Below are positions 1-9,852 of a stretch of DNA of 64,000 bases, piece by piece (the first letter of the stretch is position 1; each line of letters starts with the position of its first letter). Both the position numbers and the translations under genes were made by a program. Origin of the DNA: Bog-473 sp963763575 (GTDB lineage: Bacteria; Actinomycetota; Acidimicrobiia; Acidimicrobiales; RAAP-2); assembly GCA_963763575.1 (NCBI GenBank), contig CAVXPD010000008.1:186001-250000 (forward strand), in the 5' to 3' direction. The notes beneath the pieces are model-generated. The model saw nothing but the letters and a program-made list of their open reading frames with translations, had not been told where the DNA came from and did no database searches.

Positions 1-190
1 TTGCGTGAGGAAGGGGCGCTGTCATCGCCCTGGAGACCGAACGGGCCGACAACTCGCCGGCAAGTCTTGGACTGGCTCGCCTCTTCCACCACGAGATGGG
101 TGCCTTCCTAGCGCCGCGGGCTATTCGCGTGCACGTACCGGGTCCGACACGAGTGAGATTTTGTTCCGGGCATCAGTCGAGCGCTGTCAC

Positions 191-964
191 GTGACGCTCT
201 TCGTCGGCACGTCCGGCTGGCACTACCAACACTGGAGGCCGAGGTTCTATCCCGCCAAGATGGGACCGGCGAAGTGGTTGCAGTTCTATTGCAACCACTT
301 CGGGACAGTGGAGCTGAACAACGCCTTCTACCGCCTGCCCGAGGAATCGACGTTTGAGAAGTGGCGCGACACGACACCCAGCGGGTTCGTGTTCTCAGTC
401 AAGGCGAGCAGGTATCTCACTCATGTCCGGCGCTTGCGCGACCCGGTCCAACCCGTGGAAACCTTGATGCAACGGGTTGCCGGCCTCGGATCTCGCTTAG
501 GGCCCATCCTCCTCCAGCTGCCTCCGACCCTCAAGGCGGACCCCGCCGCATTGGACCTGGCGCTCGCCGCGTTCAAGGACCGAGCCAAGGTCGCGGTCGA
601 AGTGCGCCACGCATCGTGGTTCAGCGAAGAAGTCCGGACCGTGCTCGAGGCGCACCAAGCGGCGCTGTGCCTGGCCGACGGCGGCCCGGTCGACGTGCCG
701 CACTGGCGGACGACCACCTGGTCCTATGTGCGGTTCCATGGCGGGACAGGCAAACCCACCTCCTGCTACACGAGGTCGGCTCTCGACAAGTGGGCCCAAG
801 ACCTGACTGCAAGCTGGAAGGCCTCCGAGGACGTGTTCTGTTATTTCAACAACGACCTGAATGGGTGTGCGCTTCGCGACGCTCGTTGGCTGGCGCAGGC
901 CTGTAGCCGGCATGGTTGGACGACGACTCGTGTCCCCAGTCCGAGGGAGGTACACGTCGGATGA
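191..964 (+). CDS. DUF72 (YecE-like) protein
   Basis: This is a TIM-barrel-like protein of the DUF72/YecE family; its biochemical role is not established. The family opening F-V-G-T-S-G-W is at residues 4-10, followed by the FYP and ELNN-x-FYR motifs and later VEVRH-x-SW and VRFHG, all typical of DUF72. The reading frame is open further upstream, but that part has no family similarity. I chose the GTG at 191, which begins V-T-L-F-V-G-T-S-G-W. Length (257 residues) is normal for the family. It converges on the minus-strand gene at 997-1779, and no operon partner is visible. Confidence 0.85.
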   Translation: MTLFVGTSGWHYQHWRPRFYPAKMGPAKWLQFYCNHFGTVELNNAFYRLPEESTFEKWRDTTPSGFVFSVKASRYLTHVRRLRDPVQPVETLMQRVAGLGSRLGPILLQLPPTLKADPAALDLALAAFKDRAKVAVEVRHASWFSEEVRTVLEAHQAALCLADGGPVDVPHWRTTTWSYVRFHGGTGKPTSCYTRSALDKWAQDLTASWKASEDVFCYFNNDLNGCALRDARWLAQACSRHGWTTTRVPSPREVHVG

Positions 965-996
965 CTTCTCTGGGGGCGCTGCACTGATCAGGGAAG

Positions 997-1779
997 TCAA
1001 CGCGGGCCGAGAACCAGTCGGGTGCCCGCTGGCGAGTGACGGCGCGTCGACGTCGTCTGGATGAGGGTTTCCCCGTCAACCGTCGACAGGGTGTTGTCGC
1101 AGCCGCCCTCTTGCCTGCTCTGGTAGTGGGTGATCGAGGCACGAACGGGGATCTGCTGCCCCGATCGGGTGACAACCATGGGGTCCGACCACCGCACGGT
1201 CACGGACGGATGGTCGCAGTCCGCGAAGACCTCCGACCACACCATCGGGTTCACGAGAGTTTCGTCGGGAACATCCAGGCGGCGGACCAGGGTGTCCCCC
1301 ACCCAACCGGCCCAGCCCTCGCCGTCCTTCGATATCCGCAGGCGGTACGGGCGACCGGCTTCCCACTCGTAGTCGCGGGTGTTGGGATTGTCGAACGAGC
1401 TCGGGAGCGCCGATTGCGAGCCCGACAACTCTCGCCCGTCGGGCCCATAGCCGCCCCAATTGATATGGCGCATGCGGCGCCCCGGGTCGGCGCCCCACTG
1501 CAGGCCGAGGTGAGCGCCGGCCCCACTGGGAAACGAGACCTGCAGTGCCCAGAAGTACAGCCGGGGCACGACGGGGGTGTCGGACACGAGGAGCGTCACC
1601 GCCGCCCCTGCCAGCGCCACGTTTTCAGGCAGCTCCCAGATCAGGTGGAATGACGACGCTCCGTTTGCCGAAGGTGGGCGCCCGGTGACGCGCTGCGACC
1701 CTTGCAACAGTCCCGCGGCCTTGCGCAGGAGCTCTGACCAGCGACCTGGGACGTTTCCCGCCGACTCAGTCATCGACAA
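997..1779 (-). CDS. hypothetical protein
   Basis: I do not recognise this 260-residue protein. It is acidic, tryptophan-rich and predicted soluble, with no clear signal peptide. The middle (about residues 95-175) has a beta-rich look, with WGGYGPDGREL and YEWEAGRPYRLRI segments like those of carbohydrate-binding or lectin-like folds. It lies 89 bp downstream of the restored end of the TetR gene and on the same strand, so the two may be cotranscribed. The start is the ATG at 1779; an in-frame ATG two codons later is also possible. Confidence 0.6.
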   Translation of the reverse strand: MSMTESAGNVPGRWSELLRKAAGLLQGSQRVTGRPPSANGASSFHLIWELPENVALAGAAVTLLVSDTPVVPRLYFWALQVSFPSGAGAHLGLQWGADPGRRMRHINWGGYGPDGRELSGSQSALPSSFDNPNTRDYEWEAGRPYRLRISKDGEGWAGWVGDTLVRRLDVPDETLVNPMVWSEVFADCDHPSVTVRWSDPMVVTRSGQQIPVRASITHYQSRQEGGCDNTLSTVDGETLIQTTSTRRHSPAGTRLVLGPR

Positions 1780-1868
1780 GCTCGCTGCCCCGTCCGTCGC
1801 CGACTATGTGACGGATCACGCTGAGCAAGTGCCACGAACTGGGCCTCATAGCGCCCGGGTCGGTCTCC

Positions 1869-2557
1869 TCACGGGCCGGGAGTCTGGTCCGCCAGCGGGG
1901 AACTGGGGTCGAGGGCTGCGTAGGCCGCCGCCGTGAAAAGCCTCGTGAAGTGTTCGACGATCTCGTCCACCGACGCATCCACATCACCGTTCGTCCAGTC
2001 GAGCAGGACCTCCACCACGGCACCAATGAGCGAACGCGCCGTAGAATTGGATCGAGGCGAAAGCGCGTCCCGCTCGGGGCGAGCGCAACAGCCTCCTCCG
2101 CAGTGATCTTCGCCAGCGCGTGGCGAGTTTCACGGCGGAGTCTTTCGAGGCGCTCGCTCACACCGACCACTTCGCGGGCCACAATCCTGGCCTTGCGCGG
2201 GTCCTCTGTAACGGTGGTCCATCCGGCACGCAGCCCCGCGCGGGTCTGGTCGACGAGGTCGTGCTCTCGTTGGACCGCTTCAGCGACATTGGAGACGATC
2301 TCACCGACGATGCGTTGGTACACGTTGTAGAGGAGGTCCTCCCTGCTTTCGAAGGCCTCGTAGAAGTACCGGGAGTTGAGTGAGGCTTCGGCGCACAGGG
2401 CACGCACGGAGCTGTTGCCATAACCCACCGTTGCGAATAGCTCGAGTCCCGCCGCCATGAGCCGCTCGCGTCGGTCGGCACTGCGCTCTGAGGGAGTCAA
2501 ACCCCGATAGGTCCGGGGGGTCTTCATCGCTGTGGCCGTGGCCAGATCGACGGCCAC
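1869..2557 (-). CDS. TetR/AcrR regulator, frame-disrupted
   Basis: This is a TetR-family repressor. The N-terminal helix-turn-helix is clear at residues 28-75 (LFATVGYGNSSVRALC, then NSRYFYEAFESREDLL). The frame is lost near 2052: downstream of RFRLDP the uninterrupted frame gives arginine-rich nonsense, while the next frame gives a typical TetR C-terminal helix (RSLIGAVVEVLLDWTNGD) ending at 1869. One extra A in the AA run would join them. The end given assumes that repair; unrepaired, translation would run on to 1766. The gene is divergent from the hydrolase pair at 2944, and the palindromes between them are its likely operators. Confidence 0.8.
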
Positions 2558-2858
2558 GAGACGCCCCAGGTCGAAGGTGGGTTGAGCAGCAGCCGATCCA
2601 GCAGGCCTTGTTCACCCAACTGGGGGACTGGGCGCACTTTCGAGTCCATCGGGATCATTCGCCTCCCGAGCGAAAGGGCGGCCCCGCCGACGGTAGCCGC
2701 CCCCGCGGTTCAGCCAAGGGTGCCATCAGACCGCCGAGCAGGTGGGTTCGCCCGCTCGGGATGTCCCGAAGCAACTGGAGGACCGACGCCACCGTGGGTC
2801 CACGGTGCGACCCACCAGATCGAACTCCGGTTCTCTGAGGGCGAATCGACGCTTGACC
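2558..2858. other. upstream part of divergent intergenic region
   Basis: This is the leader between the TetR gene and the tandem operators. Reading frames here have no family resemblance and I see no gene. Any promoter for the TetR gene should lie here. Confidence 0.4.
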
Positions 2859-2917
2859 AAAGAGTAGCACGTCGCTACTCTTTCCGTGGATCAAAGAGTA
2901 GCACGTCGCTACTCTTT
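2859..2917. promoter_or_regulatory. two tandem perfect palindromes, probable TetR operators
   Basis: Two identical 25-bp palindromes, AAAGAGTAGC-N5-GCTACTCTTT, lie at 2859-2883 and 2893-2917. They form part of a 34-bp direct repeat and end 26 bp before the ATG at 2944. Perfect 10-bp arms and a divergent TetR gene next door make an operator the simplest reading. Overlap with the hydrolase promoter would give repression. Which protein binds is inference. Confidence 0.75.
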
Positions 2918-2943
2918 CCGTATCTCGACTTCGGGAGGGGACG

Positions 2944-4644
2944 ATGTTCCAACGCAGGCACACCTTCGGTGCAATCTCTCTGGTCACTCTGGCAATCACC
3001 CTGTTGCTCTCGACCGCGAGCGGCGGAGGCTCGGCAGCCGCACCGCAGGCGAGCAACGCGCCCTGTCTCGGGTTTGGGTGCGGGAACAGCTCTCCAAGCG
3101 ATCCCCCCGTTCCCAGTCTCAGCCTCATTCCGCCTTCGACCGGCCACGGCTATCCGTACGACTTCGTCCCGCAGTCACCGCTCATCCCGGGAGCGCCCTA
3201 CTTCAACCTGGCACAGCTCGGATACGTCCAGAACGAGTACCTGATGTCCGGGACCGCCAACGTCTACCAAGAGAACGGCGTCTGGGGCTCGGACGGTCAC
3301 TGGGGCGTGTCGGTGGGGCAGGCCAACCGGCCCTATACCACCCGGATGCTCGTGCGCTATCCGACGGATCCGTCGAGGTTCAATGGGACCGTCATCGTCG
3401 AGTGGTCGAACGTCATTACGGGCGGGGACCAGGACCCCGTCTGGTCCGAGATCGACAACGAGGTGCTCCAAAACGGCTTCGCCTATGCGCTCGTTACGGC
3501 GCAGAGCCCCGGCATGAACGACCTGAAGACGTGGGACGCCGGGCGCTACGGAACCCTCGGTGACTCCAACGACGGCCAGTCATACGACATCTTCACCGAT
3601 GCCGCCGAGGCTCTCAGGACGAACGTCGACGGGGTGCTCGGCAATCTGCATGTAAACAACGTGATCGGCGCAGGGGATTCGCAGTCCGCCTTCCGGGTGG
3701 TCACCTATGTGAACGCCTTTCAGCCCTTGTTCCATGCCTTCACCGCCTTCATGGCCGTCGGCCGAGCCGGGCTGGCAGCGCCCGTGACCACCGGCACCTT
3801 CGGGACGACCCTCCCTGCGGACGTCCGCACCGACAACACTGCGCCCTTCATCCAGATCGATACCCAGGGCGACATCTTGGAACTGGACGCGCAAACCGCC
3901 TGGCAGCCCGACAACACGTACTTGCGCACGTGGGAAATAGCCGGTGCGACTCATATCGACGTCCACGAGGCCACCTACGAGCTGGCGACACTGGCCGTCG
4001 AAGAGCCCACGGTGCCGGTCCCGGCATGCACTCTGGGCACGCCGATCTCGGGGAGCATCTCACTCCTCAACGGCATCAACCAAGTCAACAACATGCCGGT
4101 CTTCGAGGTCGAGGACGCAGCCATACAGGATCTCCAACGATGGCTCGTCAGCGGAACCCCTGCGCCGAGTGAGTCCTCCGCTCTATCGGCTACCCCTCTG
4201 TTCTTCGGGTTGTACTACCTCCCGTCCACGAACCAGTACGGCATCTCGAGCGGTGGGATCCAGCTGCCCGAGGCTCAACTTCCCACCGAGGACTACGGCC
4301 AGCTGAACCTGGGCTCGGTGAACATCAACAGTCTGAACCCGATGGCGATCATGAGCGAGCTCGAAAGCATCTTCAGCACGCTCGAGAACAGCACGTTCCC
4401 TGCCAACAACCCCACTCTCCGCACGCAGGGTCTGTGCATGCTGTCTGGCTACTTTTACAACCTCAGCCAGTCGCAGCTGAAGAGCCTGTACCCCACGACG
4501 GCGAACTACGCCTTCCGTTACGCTGCGGCCGCGGACGCGTTGGTGAAGGAGGGGTTCATGACCCAAACCGATGCCACAGCGGCGATCACCACGGCCGTCG
4601 CGGGCCAGGGTCCGACACAGACGCCCCCCGAAACGATCCCGTGA
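2944..4644 (+). CDS. secreted alpha/beta-hydrolase-domain protein
   Basis: This is a 566-residue exported hydrolase of the large alpha/beta-hydrolase family (Abhydrolase_10 type). A signal peptide is visible: a positively charged MFQRRH start and a hydrophobic stretch at residues 9-23, then an alanine-rich region. The nucleophile elbow is probably G-D-S-Q-S (near residue 243), and a late TWEIAGATHID segment holds the likely catalytic histidine. The substrate is unknown. The stop overlaps the start of the lipase gene by 4 bp (GTGA), so the two are translationally coupled and probably act on related esters. Transcription likely starts just upstream, at the tandem palindromes. Confidence 0.85.
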   Translation: MFQRRHTFGAISLVTLAITLLLSTASGGGSAAAPQASNAPCLGFGCGNSSPSDPPVPSLSLIPPSTGHGYPYDFVPQSPLIPGAPYFNLAQLGYVQNEYLMSGTANVYQENGVWGSDGHWGVSVGQANRPYTTRMLVRYPTDPSRFNGTVIVEWSNVITGGDQDPVWSEIDNEVLQNGFAYALVTAQSPGMNDLKTWDAGRYGTLGDSNDGQSYDIFTDAAEALRTNVDGVLGNLHVNNVIGAGDSQSAFRVVTYVNAFQPLFHAFTAFMAVGRAGLAAPVTTGTFGTTLPADVRTDNTAPFIQIDTQGDILELDAQTAWQPDNTYLRTWEIAGATHIDVHEATYELATLAVEEPTVPVPACTLGTPISGSISLLNGINQVNNMPVFEVEDAAIQDLQRWLVSGTPAPSESSALSATPLFFGLYYLPSTNQYGISSGGIQLPEAQLPTEDYGQLNLGSVNINSLNPMAIMSELESIFSTLENSTFPANNPTLRTQGLCMLSGYFYNLSQSQLKSLYPTTANYAFRYAAAADALVKEGFMTQTDATAAITTAVAGQGPTQTPPETIP

Positions 4645-5996
4645 GCTTCGTCAGCCGATGCAGGAGAGTGGGACATCTCTTCGTGAGGAGGCTGGGGCTC
4701 GCCCTGTCGGTCGCTCTCCTCGCGGCGGGAACGCTTGTCGTGACCACAGCTCAGGCCGGAGCCGCCACGCCTCTGCCTCAACAGGATCCGTTCTATACCT
4801 ACACAGGCGTCACTCCGCTTGCGCGGATCGCACCGGGGACGGTGCTCAAGACCCGCACGCTCTCGTACCACGTCGTCGGTCTTGCGCTTGCTGTCGAGGC
4901 CGTGCAGTTGCTGTACCGCTCCACGGGGATGCTGGGCAAGCCGACCGTAAACGTCACCTCCGTGCTGGAACCGCCGCTGCGGCTCGGCACCCCACACGTC
5001 GTCTCCTACCAGTCCTTCTACGACTCGCTCAATCCCGCCGACGAGCCGTCGTACGCCATCTCCGGTGGGTTGACGTTCGGGGGTCTCATCCCGAACGTCG
5101 AGTCAGCGCTCATCGGGCCGGCGCTGCTTGCCGGCTCGGCGGTGGTGGTCCCTGATACCGAGGGTGAGAACGCCGACTTCGTAGCTGGTCCCGAGTACGG
5201 GATGAACACCCTCGATTCCCTGCGCGCTGCGATCGCCTCACCCGCAACCGGTTTGGCCGGCACCACGAAGATTGGAATGCTCGGCTATTCGGGAGGCGCG
5301 ATAGCCACCGAGTGGGCCGCAGAACTGGCGCCGACTTACGCCCCGGATCTGAACCACCTGTTCGTGGGTGCGGCCTTCGGCGGTGTTCTCGTCGATCCTG
5401 CGCACAACCTGAATTACGTGAGCGGCAGCCTCCTCTGGTCCGGCGTTCTGCCCATGGCGCTCATCGGCCTCGCACGCTCCTTCCACTTCGACCTCACCCC
5501 GTATCTCAACGCCTATGGGCTCCAGGTGTACAACAAGCTTCAGGATGCTTCGATCATCAGCGCACTCGGCGCCTATCCCGGCCTGACTTACACCGAGCTC
5601 GTCAAGCCGCGGTACGCAAACCCCGATACGATCCCGGCCTACGTAACCGACGCCAACCAGCTCATCATGGGAACCGGAGGCACCCCGACGGAGCCCCTCC
5701 TCATCGACCAAGGCGCCAACGGCGTGCTCGATGGGACCGCGGCGAACACGCCAGCGATCGGCCCCGGCGACGGGGTGATGATCACGGGCGACGTGCGCAC
5801 CCTGGCTGGCGAGTACTGCGCACGCGGGGTCACGGTCCAGTACAACGAGTACGACCTTCTCGATCACCTCGGTACTGCCGCCGCGTGGATCGTTGATGCT
5901 GCGGGTTGGCTCACAGCGCGTTTCGCCGGCCTGCCTGCCCCTCAGGACTGTGCGCAGATACCCGCGGGGAATCCCCTCGCACCTATCAGTGGTTAG
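4641..5996 (+). CDS. secretory lipase-family protein (LIP)
   Basis: This is a secreted lipase/esterase of the LIP family. I chose the GTG at 4641, which overlaps the previous stop by 4 bp; the frame is open further upstream only inside the previous gene. After a short basic start comes a signal peptide (RRLGLALSVALLAAGTLVV, then an AQAGA cleavage region). The nucleophile motif G-Y-S-G-G follows KIGMLGYSGG, and late D and H residues (LIDQGANGVLD; LLDHLG) fit the triad. Length (451 residues) is normal. It is coupled to the hydrolase upstream, so both are probably under the TetR-type operators. Confidence 0.87.
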   Translation: MSFVSRCRRVGHLFVRRLGLALSVALLAAGTLVVTTAQAGAATPLPQQDPFYTYTGVTPLARIAPGTVLKTRTLSYHVVGLALAVEAVQLLYRSTGMLGKPTVNVTSVLEPPLRLGTPHVVSYQSFYDSLNPADEPSYAISGGLTFGGLIPNVESALIGPALLAGSAVVVPDTEGENADFVAGPEYGMNTLDSLRAAIASPATGLAGTTKIGMLGYSGGAIATEWAAELAPTYAPDLNHLFVGAAFGGVLVDPAHNLNYVSGSLLWSGVLPMALIGLARSFHFDLTPYLNAYGLQVYNKLQDASIISALGAYPGLTYTELVKPRYANPDTIPAYVTDANQLIMGTGGTPTEPLLIDQGANGVLDGTAANTPAIGPGDGVMITGDVRTLAGEYCARGVTVQYNEYDLLDHLGTAAAWIVDAAGWLTARFAGLPAPQDCAQIPAGNPLAPISG

Positions 5997-6029
5997 CCCA
6001 CCTCGGAACTGTGCGAGCCGGCCGCGGCT

Positions 6030-7991
6030 TTAGGCCAGGTGTAACCCCTTAAGGCCTCGGCGTGTTGCCTCCGATGCGAGCTCGGCTCGGCCGGTCACGC
6101 CCAGCTTGGCAAATACATGAGCTAGATGCGTCTTCACCGTGGCCCTACTGATGAATAGTCGTTCCGCGATCTCTGGGTTGCTCAAACCTTTGGCCACGAG
6201 CTTGACGACCTCGAGTTCTGTCGGGGTGAGACTGGTCCACCCGGAGGAGGGGCGCTTGCGTTCGCCGCGAGCGCGCGTGGCGTAGGCGACTATGGCATCG
6301 ATGGTGAGCGCCTCGCCTTCGGCCCACGCCTTCGCAAAGGCATCTTCGTCGAGCCGCTGGCGTGCTGTTGCGACGTCTTCTTCATATCGAGACTGGTCCA
6401 CCGGCCCGCGGACAAAGCCGAGGGAGGCGCGCATGGCCGCAGCCGCACCGAAGACACGAGCGGCCTCCGTCGGGCTCTCTTGTCCGGCGGCAATTCCGGC
6501 GAGAGCTTCGAGGGACTCGGCGACGCCGGGCGCGAGCCGGTGTTGATGGCGCCGGGCTAGGGCTCGATGGTGCAGGTCTTCCGCGTCGGCGGGCTCGCCC
6601 TGGCGGCGAGCCAATTGCCCGAGGAGGTAGTCGGCTTCGGCCGCGAGCGGCGCATTGTCGATCTGCATCGCCACTTCTTTCGCCGTGTCAAAGGCGGAGA
6701 GGGCGCCAGCCTCGTTGTCGGAGGCAACGAGCAGTCGGCCGCGCACAAAGAGGAAGGGGATGCGCAACAGCGGGACCTCGCGTTCAAAGTCGGCGACCCA
6801 GGGCTCGACGACGGCCGCGGCGCCGGCGACATCGCCGAGATCCAGCATGAGAGAGCCCAAATCGGGGATCGCCGCGTGGCGGGCCGTGTCGCCCTCCGAT
6901 GCCACTCCCTTGTGGAGCACCTGCTCGAAGCGAGCTCGGGCCGAGGAGTAGTCGCCGGTCATGGCGTCGACCTCGCCGAGGTAGCAGATGGCCATCCAAC
7001 GAGTGATCGGGTCGCCGACCTCATCGCAGAGGGCGAGCGCCGTCTCGAGCTGATCGCGGGCGGCGGCGAAGTCGCCCCAGCGGACGGCGGTGTAGGCGGT
7101 GCCCACGAAGGCCCAGGCCTGGAAGAACTTATTGCCCAATCTCTGGGCCACCTCGAAAAGTTCCCGTGCCGCGTCAAATCCAGAGTCGTAGTCCCCCTGG
7201 CTCGCCCAGGCGATCGTCATCATCTTGAGCCCGTCGGCTACCGCCCACTCGTCCCCGATCGACCGGGCCAGCTCGATGCTGTCGGTGAGCCCGACCAATC
7301 CCTCTTGTGGGGCGAACAAGGCCCGGGCGTAATTCATCGTGTTCGCGGCCCGCGCCATCGTGCGGTCATCGCCAACGGCCTCCGCCACGGCCAGCGCTTC
7401 TGGAGTCCGCGCGAGGGTGACCGCGACGTCGCCACCGTAAATTCCCATATGGGCGGCAGCCCACAGCGCTCGCGCCCGGGCTACGGACGGTCCGTGGTCG
7501 ACGGCCAGAGCTCGGGCAAACCACCGCCCACCGATGCCCTGATGTCGATGGCCCCGAGCCTCCCAAAACAGGCTTATAGCCGCGACCAGGCGAAGAACCG
7601 TTTCGTGGTCACCGGTGATCTCGGCCCATTCGAGCGCGGATTGAAGGTTTTCATGCTCGACGTCGAGTCGGTCCATCCATGGCGGCCCGCCCGCCGCGCC
7701 CAGTTCGGGTTCCGCTCGTTGCGCGAGAGAGAAGAACCACGCCAGGTGTCGGCTGCGAACGTCGTCGGTCTCGCCCGCTTCGAGCAAACGGTCCCGGGCG
7801 TAGTGGCGGATCGTTTCCAGAAGTCGGTAGCGGGTCTCAAGCGAGAGGTCGTCGGTCTGGACGAGTGACTTGTCGACCAGGCCGCTGAGTAGATTGAGGA
7901 CCGAGTAGCTGTCCACGATCCCACCCATGCATACGGCCTCGGCCGCGTCGAGTGTGAATCCTCCACTGAACACCGACAACCGCCGGAATAA
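6030..7991 (-). CDS. LuxR-type regulator, C-terminal TPR and HTH part
   Basis: This is the C-terminal two-thirds of a large regulator whose N-terminal part is 7992-9414. It begins at the sequence FRRLSVFSGGFTLDAAEAV, the winged-helix segment that follows the NB-ARC ATPase, continues through a long set of TPR-like helical repeats, and ends in a LuxR helix-turn-helix (LTPTELEVVKLVAKGLSNPEIAERLF in pieces, then SRATVKTHLAHVFAKLG). One extra base near 7990 (CTT-A-TTC) separates the two frames. If the break is real, the DNA-binding end is lost from the sensor; if it is a sequencing error, this is one protein of about 1130 residues. Confidence 0.82.
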   Translation of the reverse strand, partial: LFRRLSVFSGGFTLDAAEAVCMGGIVDSYSVLNLLSGLVDKSLVQTDDLSLETRYRLLETIRHYARDRLLEAGETDDVRSRHLAWFFSLAQRAEPELGAAGGPPWMDRLDVEHENLQSALEWAEITGDHETVLRLVAAISLFWEARGHRHQGIGGRWFARALAVDHGPSVARARALWAAAHMGIYGGDVAVTLARTPEALAVAEAVGDDRTMARAANTMNYARALFAPQEGLVGLTDSIELARSIGDEWAVADGLKMMTIAWASQGDYDSGFDAARELFEVAQRLGNKFFQAWAFVGTAYTAVRWGDFAAARDQLETALALCDEVGDPITRWMAICYLGEVDAMTGDYSSARARFEQVLHKGVASEGDTARHAAIPDLGSLMLDLGDVAGAAAVVEPWVADFEREVPLLRIPFLFVRGRLLVASDNEAGALSAFDTAKEVAMQIDNAPLAAEADYLLGQLARRQGEPADAEDLHHRALARRHQHRLAPGVAESLEALAGIAAGQESPTEAARVFGAAAAMRASLGFVRGPVDQSRYEEDVATARQRLDEDAFAKAWAEGEALTIDAIVAYATRARGERKRPSSGWTSLTPTELEVVKLVAKGLSNPEIAERLFISRATVKTHLAHVFAKLGVTGRAELASEATRRGLKGLHLA

Positions 7992-9414
7992 GCGCCTGCT
8001 CTCCCTCATCGAGGAGATCGTGGCTCCACGCCACCGACGCCTCGAGAGTTTGCTGGCGAGGCTGAGCGGACCGTCCGCCGCCAGTAAGTAGGCGGAACCG
8101 GTCATCGAGCGCGGTCATGATGGCCGACGGTCGCATCATGCGGGTACGCGCCGCAGCGAGCTCGATCGCAAGTGGGAGTCCGTCGAGGCGCTCGCATATC
8201 CGAGACACAGACTCTGTTTCTGCGTCGTCGGGCGCGAAACCAGGGCGGACCAAGACGGCCCGATCAATGAACAACTGCACACCCGACTCGCTATCCAGCG
8301 GAGGCACCCGCCAGGCCAGCTCACCCGCAATCCCCAGCTGCTCGCGGCTTGTGGCCAGCACCGTCAGGCCGGGCGCTGACCTCAGCAATTCCTCGGCCAG
8401 ACCAGCTGACGGTGTGAGGACCTGCTCGCAGTTGTCCAGGACGATCAATGCATTTTCACCCGCCAGGTATTCAGCCAACGTCTCGACTAGAGACCGCTCC
8501 GGCTCAGCGCGCACACCTATCGCGGTAGCGACGGCTGCCGTTACGAGCTCGGGGTCTGACACTCCGGCCAGGTCGACCCACCAGGTGCCACCCGGATGCT
8601 CATCGACCAAGTCCGCCGCCAGCTGAAGGGCGAGACGGGTCTTACCGCAACCACCGGCGCCGGTCAGCGCAACCAGTCGATGCAACGCCAGGAGTTTGCG
8701 CAACTCCGCCATCTCGGAGTCGCGTCCGACAAAAGCCGTCAACTGAGCGCGCAGGTTGTTCGGAAAGGCATCGAGGGAGCGCAAGGGCGGAAATTCCACG
8801 CCAACGTCGGCGTGGCACAGCTGCCACACCCGCTCCGGCCGGCCCAGATCCTTCAGCCGGTGTAAACCGAGGTTCCGCAAGGTTGCGTCATCGGGTAGTA
8901 CATCGACCACGAGGTCACGCACCGCCTCTGAGACCAGCGTCTGGCCGCCGTGAGCAACAGATCGCAGCCGGGCACAACGGATGATCGCCGGACCAAAATA
9001 GTTGCCCGCATCGCGCAGCCGAGCTTCACCGCAATGCAGAGCAATACGAACCTGTACCCGTCGGTCGGTCGGCCACAGCTCTTTGGCGAAAGCTCGCTGG
9101 ACATCGAGCGCGGCAGCGACTGCATCAGACGCCAACGCAAATGCGGCTACCACGCTGTCACCCTCGCCCTGCTCGACCGGTCTTACCCCTTCATGCGCGG
9201 CGATTGCGACGTCAAACAGTTCGTAGTGGCGAGCAATAGCGGCCGCCGCCGCCTCCTCGTCAGCTTCCCAGAGGCTGGTCGATCGCTCGACGTCGCTGAG
9301 CAGGAGTGTCACCGTGCCCGTCGGCAGCGACCGTGCTCGCTCGTCTCCGTCGTACAGTCGCAAGACGCCACGTCCCGACTCGGCTGCTCTGTTGGAGAAT
9401 TGTGCCATATCCAT
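7992..9414 (-). CDS. adenylate/guanylate cyclase-domain ATPase, N-terminal part of LuxR regulator
   Basis: This is the N-terminal part of the same regulator. A class III nucleotide cyclase-like domain comes first (GTVTLLLSDVERSTSLW with the first metal Asp, then GEGDSVVAAF with the second). An NB-ARC/AAA-type ATPase follows, with P-loop GAGGCGKTRLA, Walker B IVLDNCEQV, ATSREQL and the GLPLAIELAAARTR motif. Cyclase-ATPase-TPR-LuxR regulators are common in actinobacteria, though the signal sensed is usually unknown. I chose the ATG at 9414; another ATG two codons on is equally possible. The frame ends in nonsense after DLLDEGEQAL. Confidence 0.82.
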
Positions 9415-9719
9415 GCCCAGATCGTCCTCTAACTCGAAGCTGACAACATCAGCCACATGGCCGATATGGCCCTGGGGAGCAGAGACGAGGTGAAGCTTCG
9501 CCGACCAATATTCCGGGGTGGATGTTGGTCCCGTCGAGGCCTTTTCACGTCGCCGTCGGTACTCACCGAGGCGGAGGCGTGGTGGAACCACGGTGGGCAT
9601 TCTGAATGGTCTAAGGCTCGAGCCTCGGCCGTCCTGAACTACTTCGTAGAGAACCACTGCGCCCTCGAGGACTCAACATCGGAAGCCGAGAGCGCTCACC
9701 TTCAAATGAACAGCGAATT

Positions 9720-9848
9720 GTTGGAGCACGAAGTCACTCTTTGTTGCGCCGTTTCCAGCGAGCGCGTAGCGAAGCCTCCCGAAGAAACCCGGCTCACCTC
9801 CGATGTTTGGAAGGAGGGGCGACGGCAGCGGGCGACGGGAATCGAACC
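9720..9848. repeat. tRNA-Gly att module A: left arm and partial core
   Basis: Bases 9827-9848 are identical to 22 bp of the 3' part of the tRNA-Gly gene at 50937-51007. The preceding 110 bp resemble the left arm of the module at 40.3-40.4 kb (GAGCACGA..TCTTTGTT.., then a CACCT..GGTT-like segment just before the core). No right arm follows; a phosphatase remnant is fused directly to the core. It is the leftmost recognisable member of the array. Confidence 0.6.
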
Positions 9849-9852
9849 AGGG

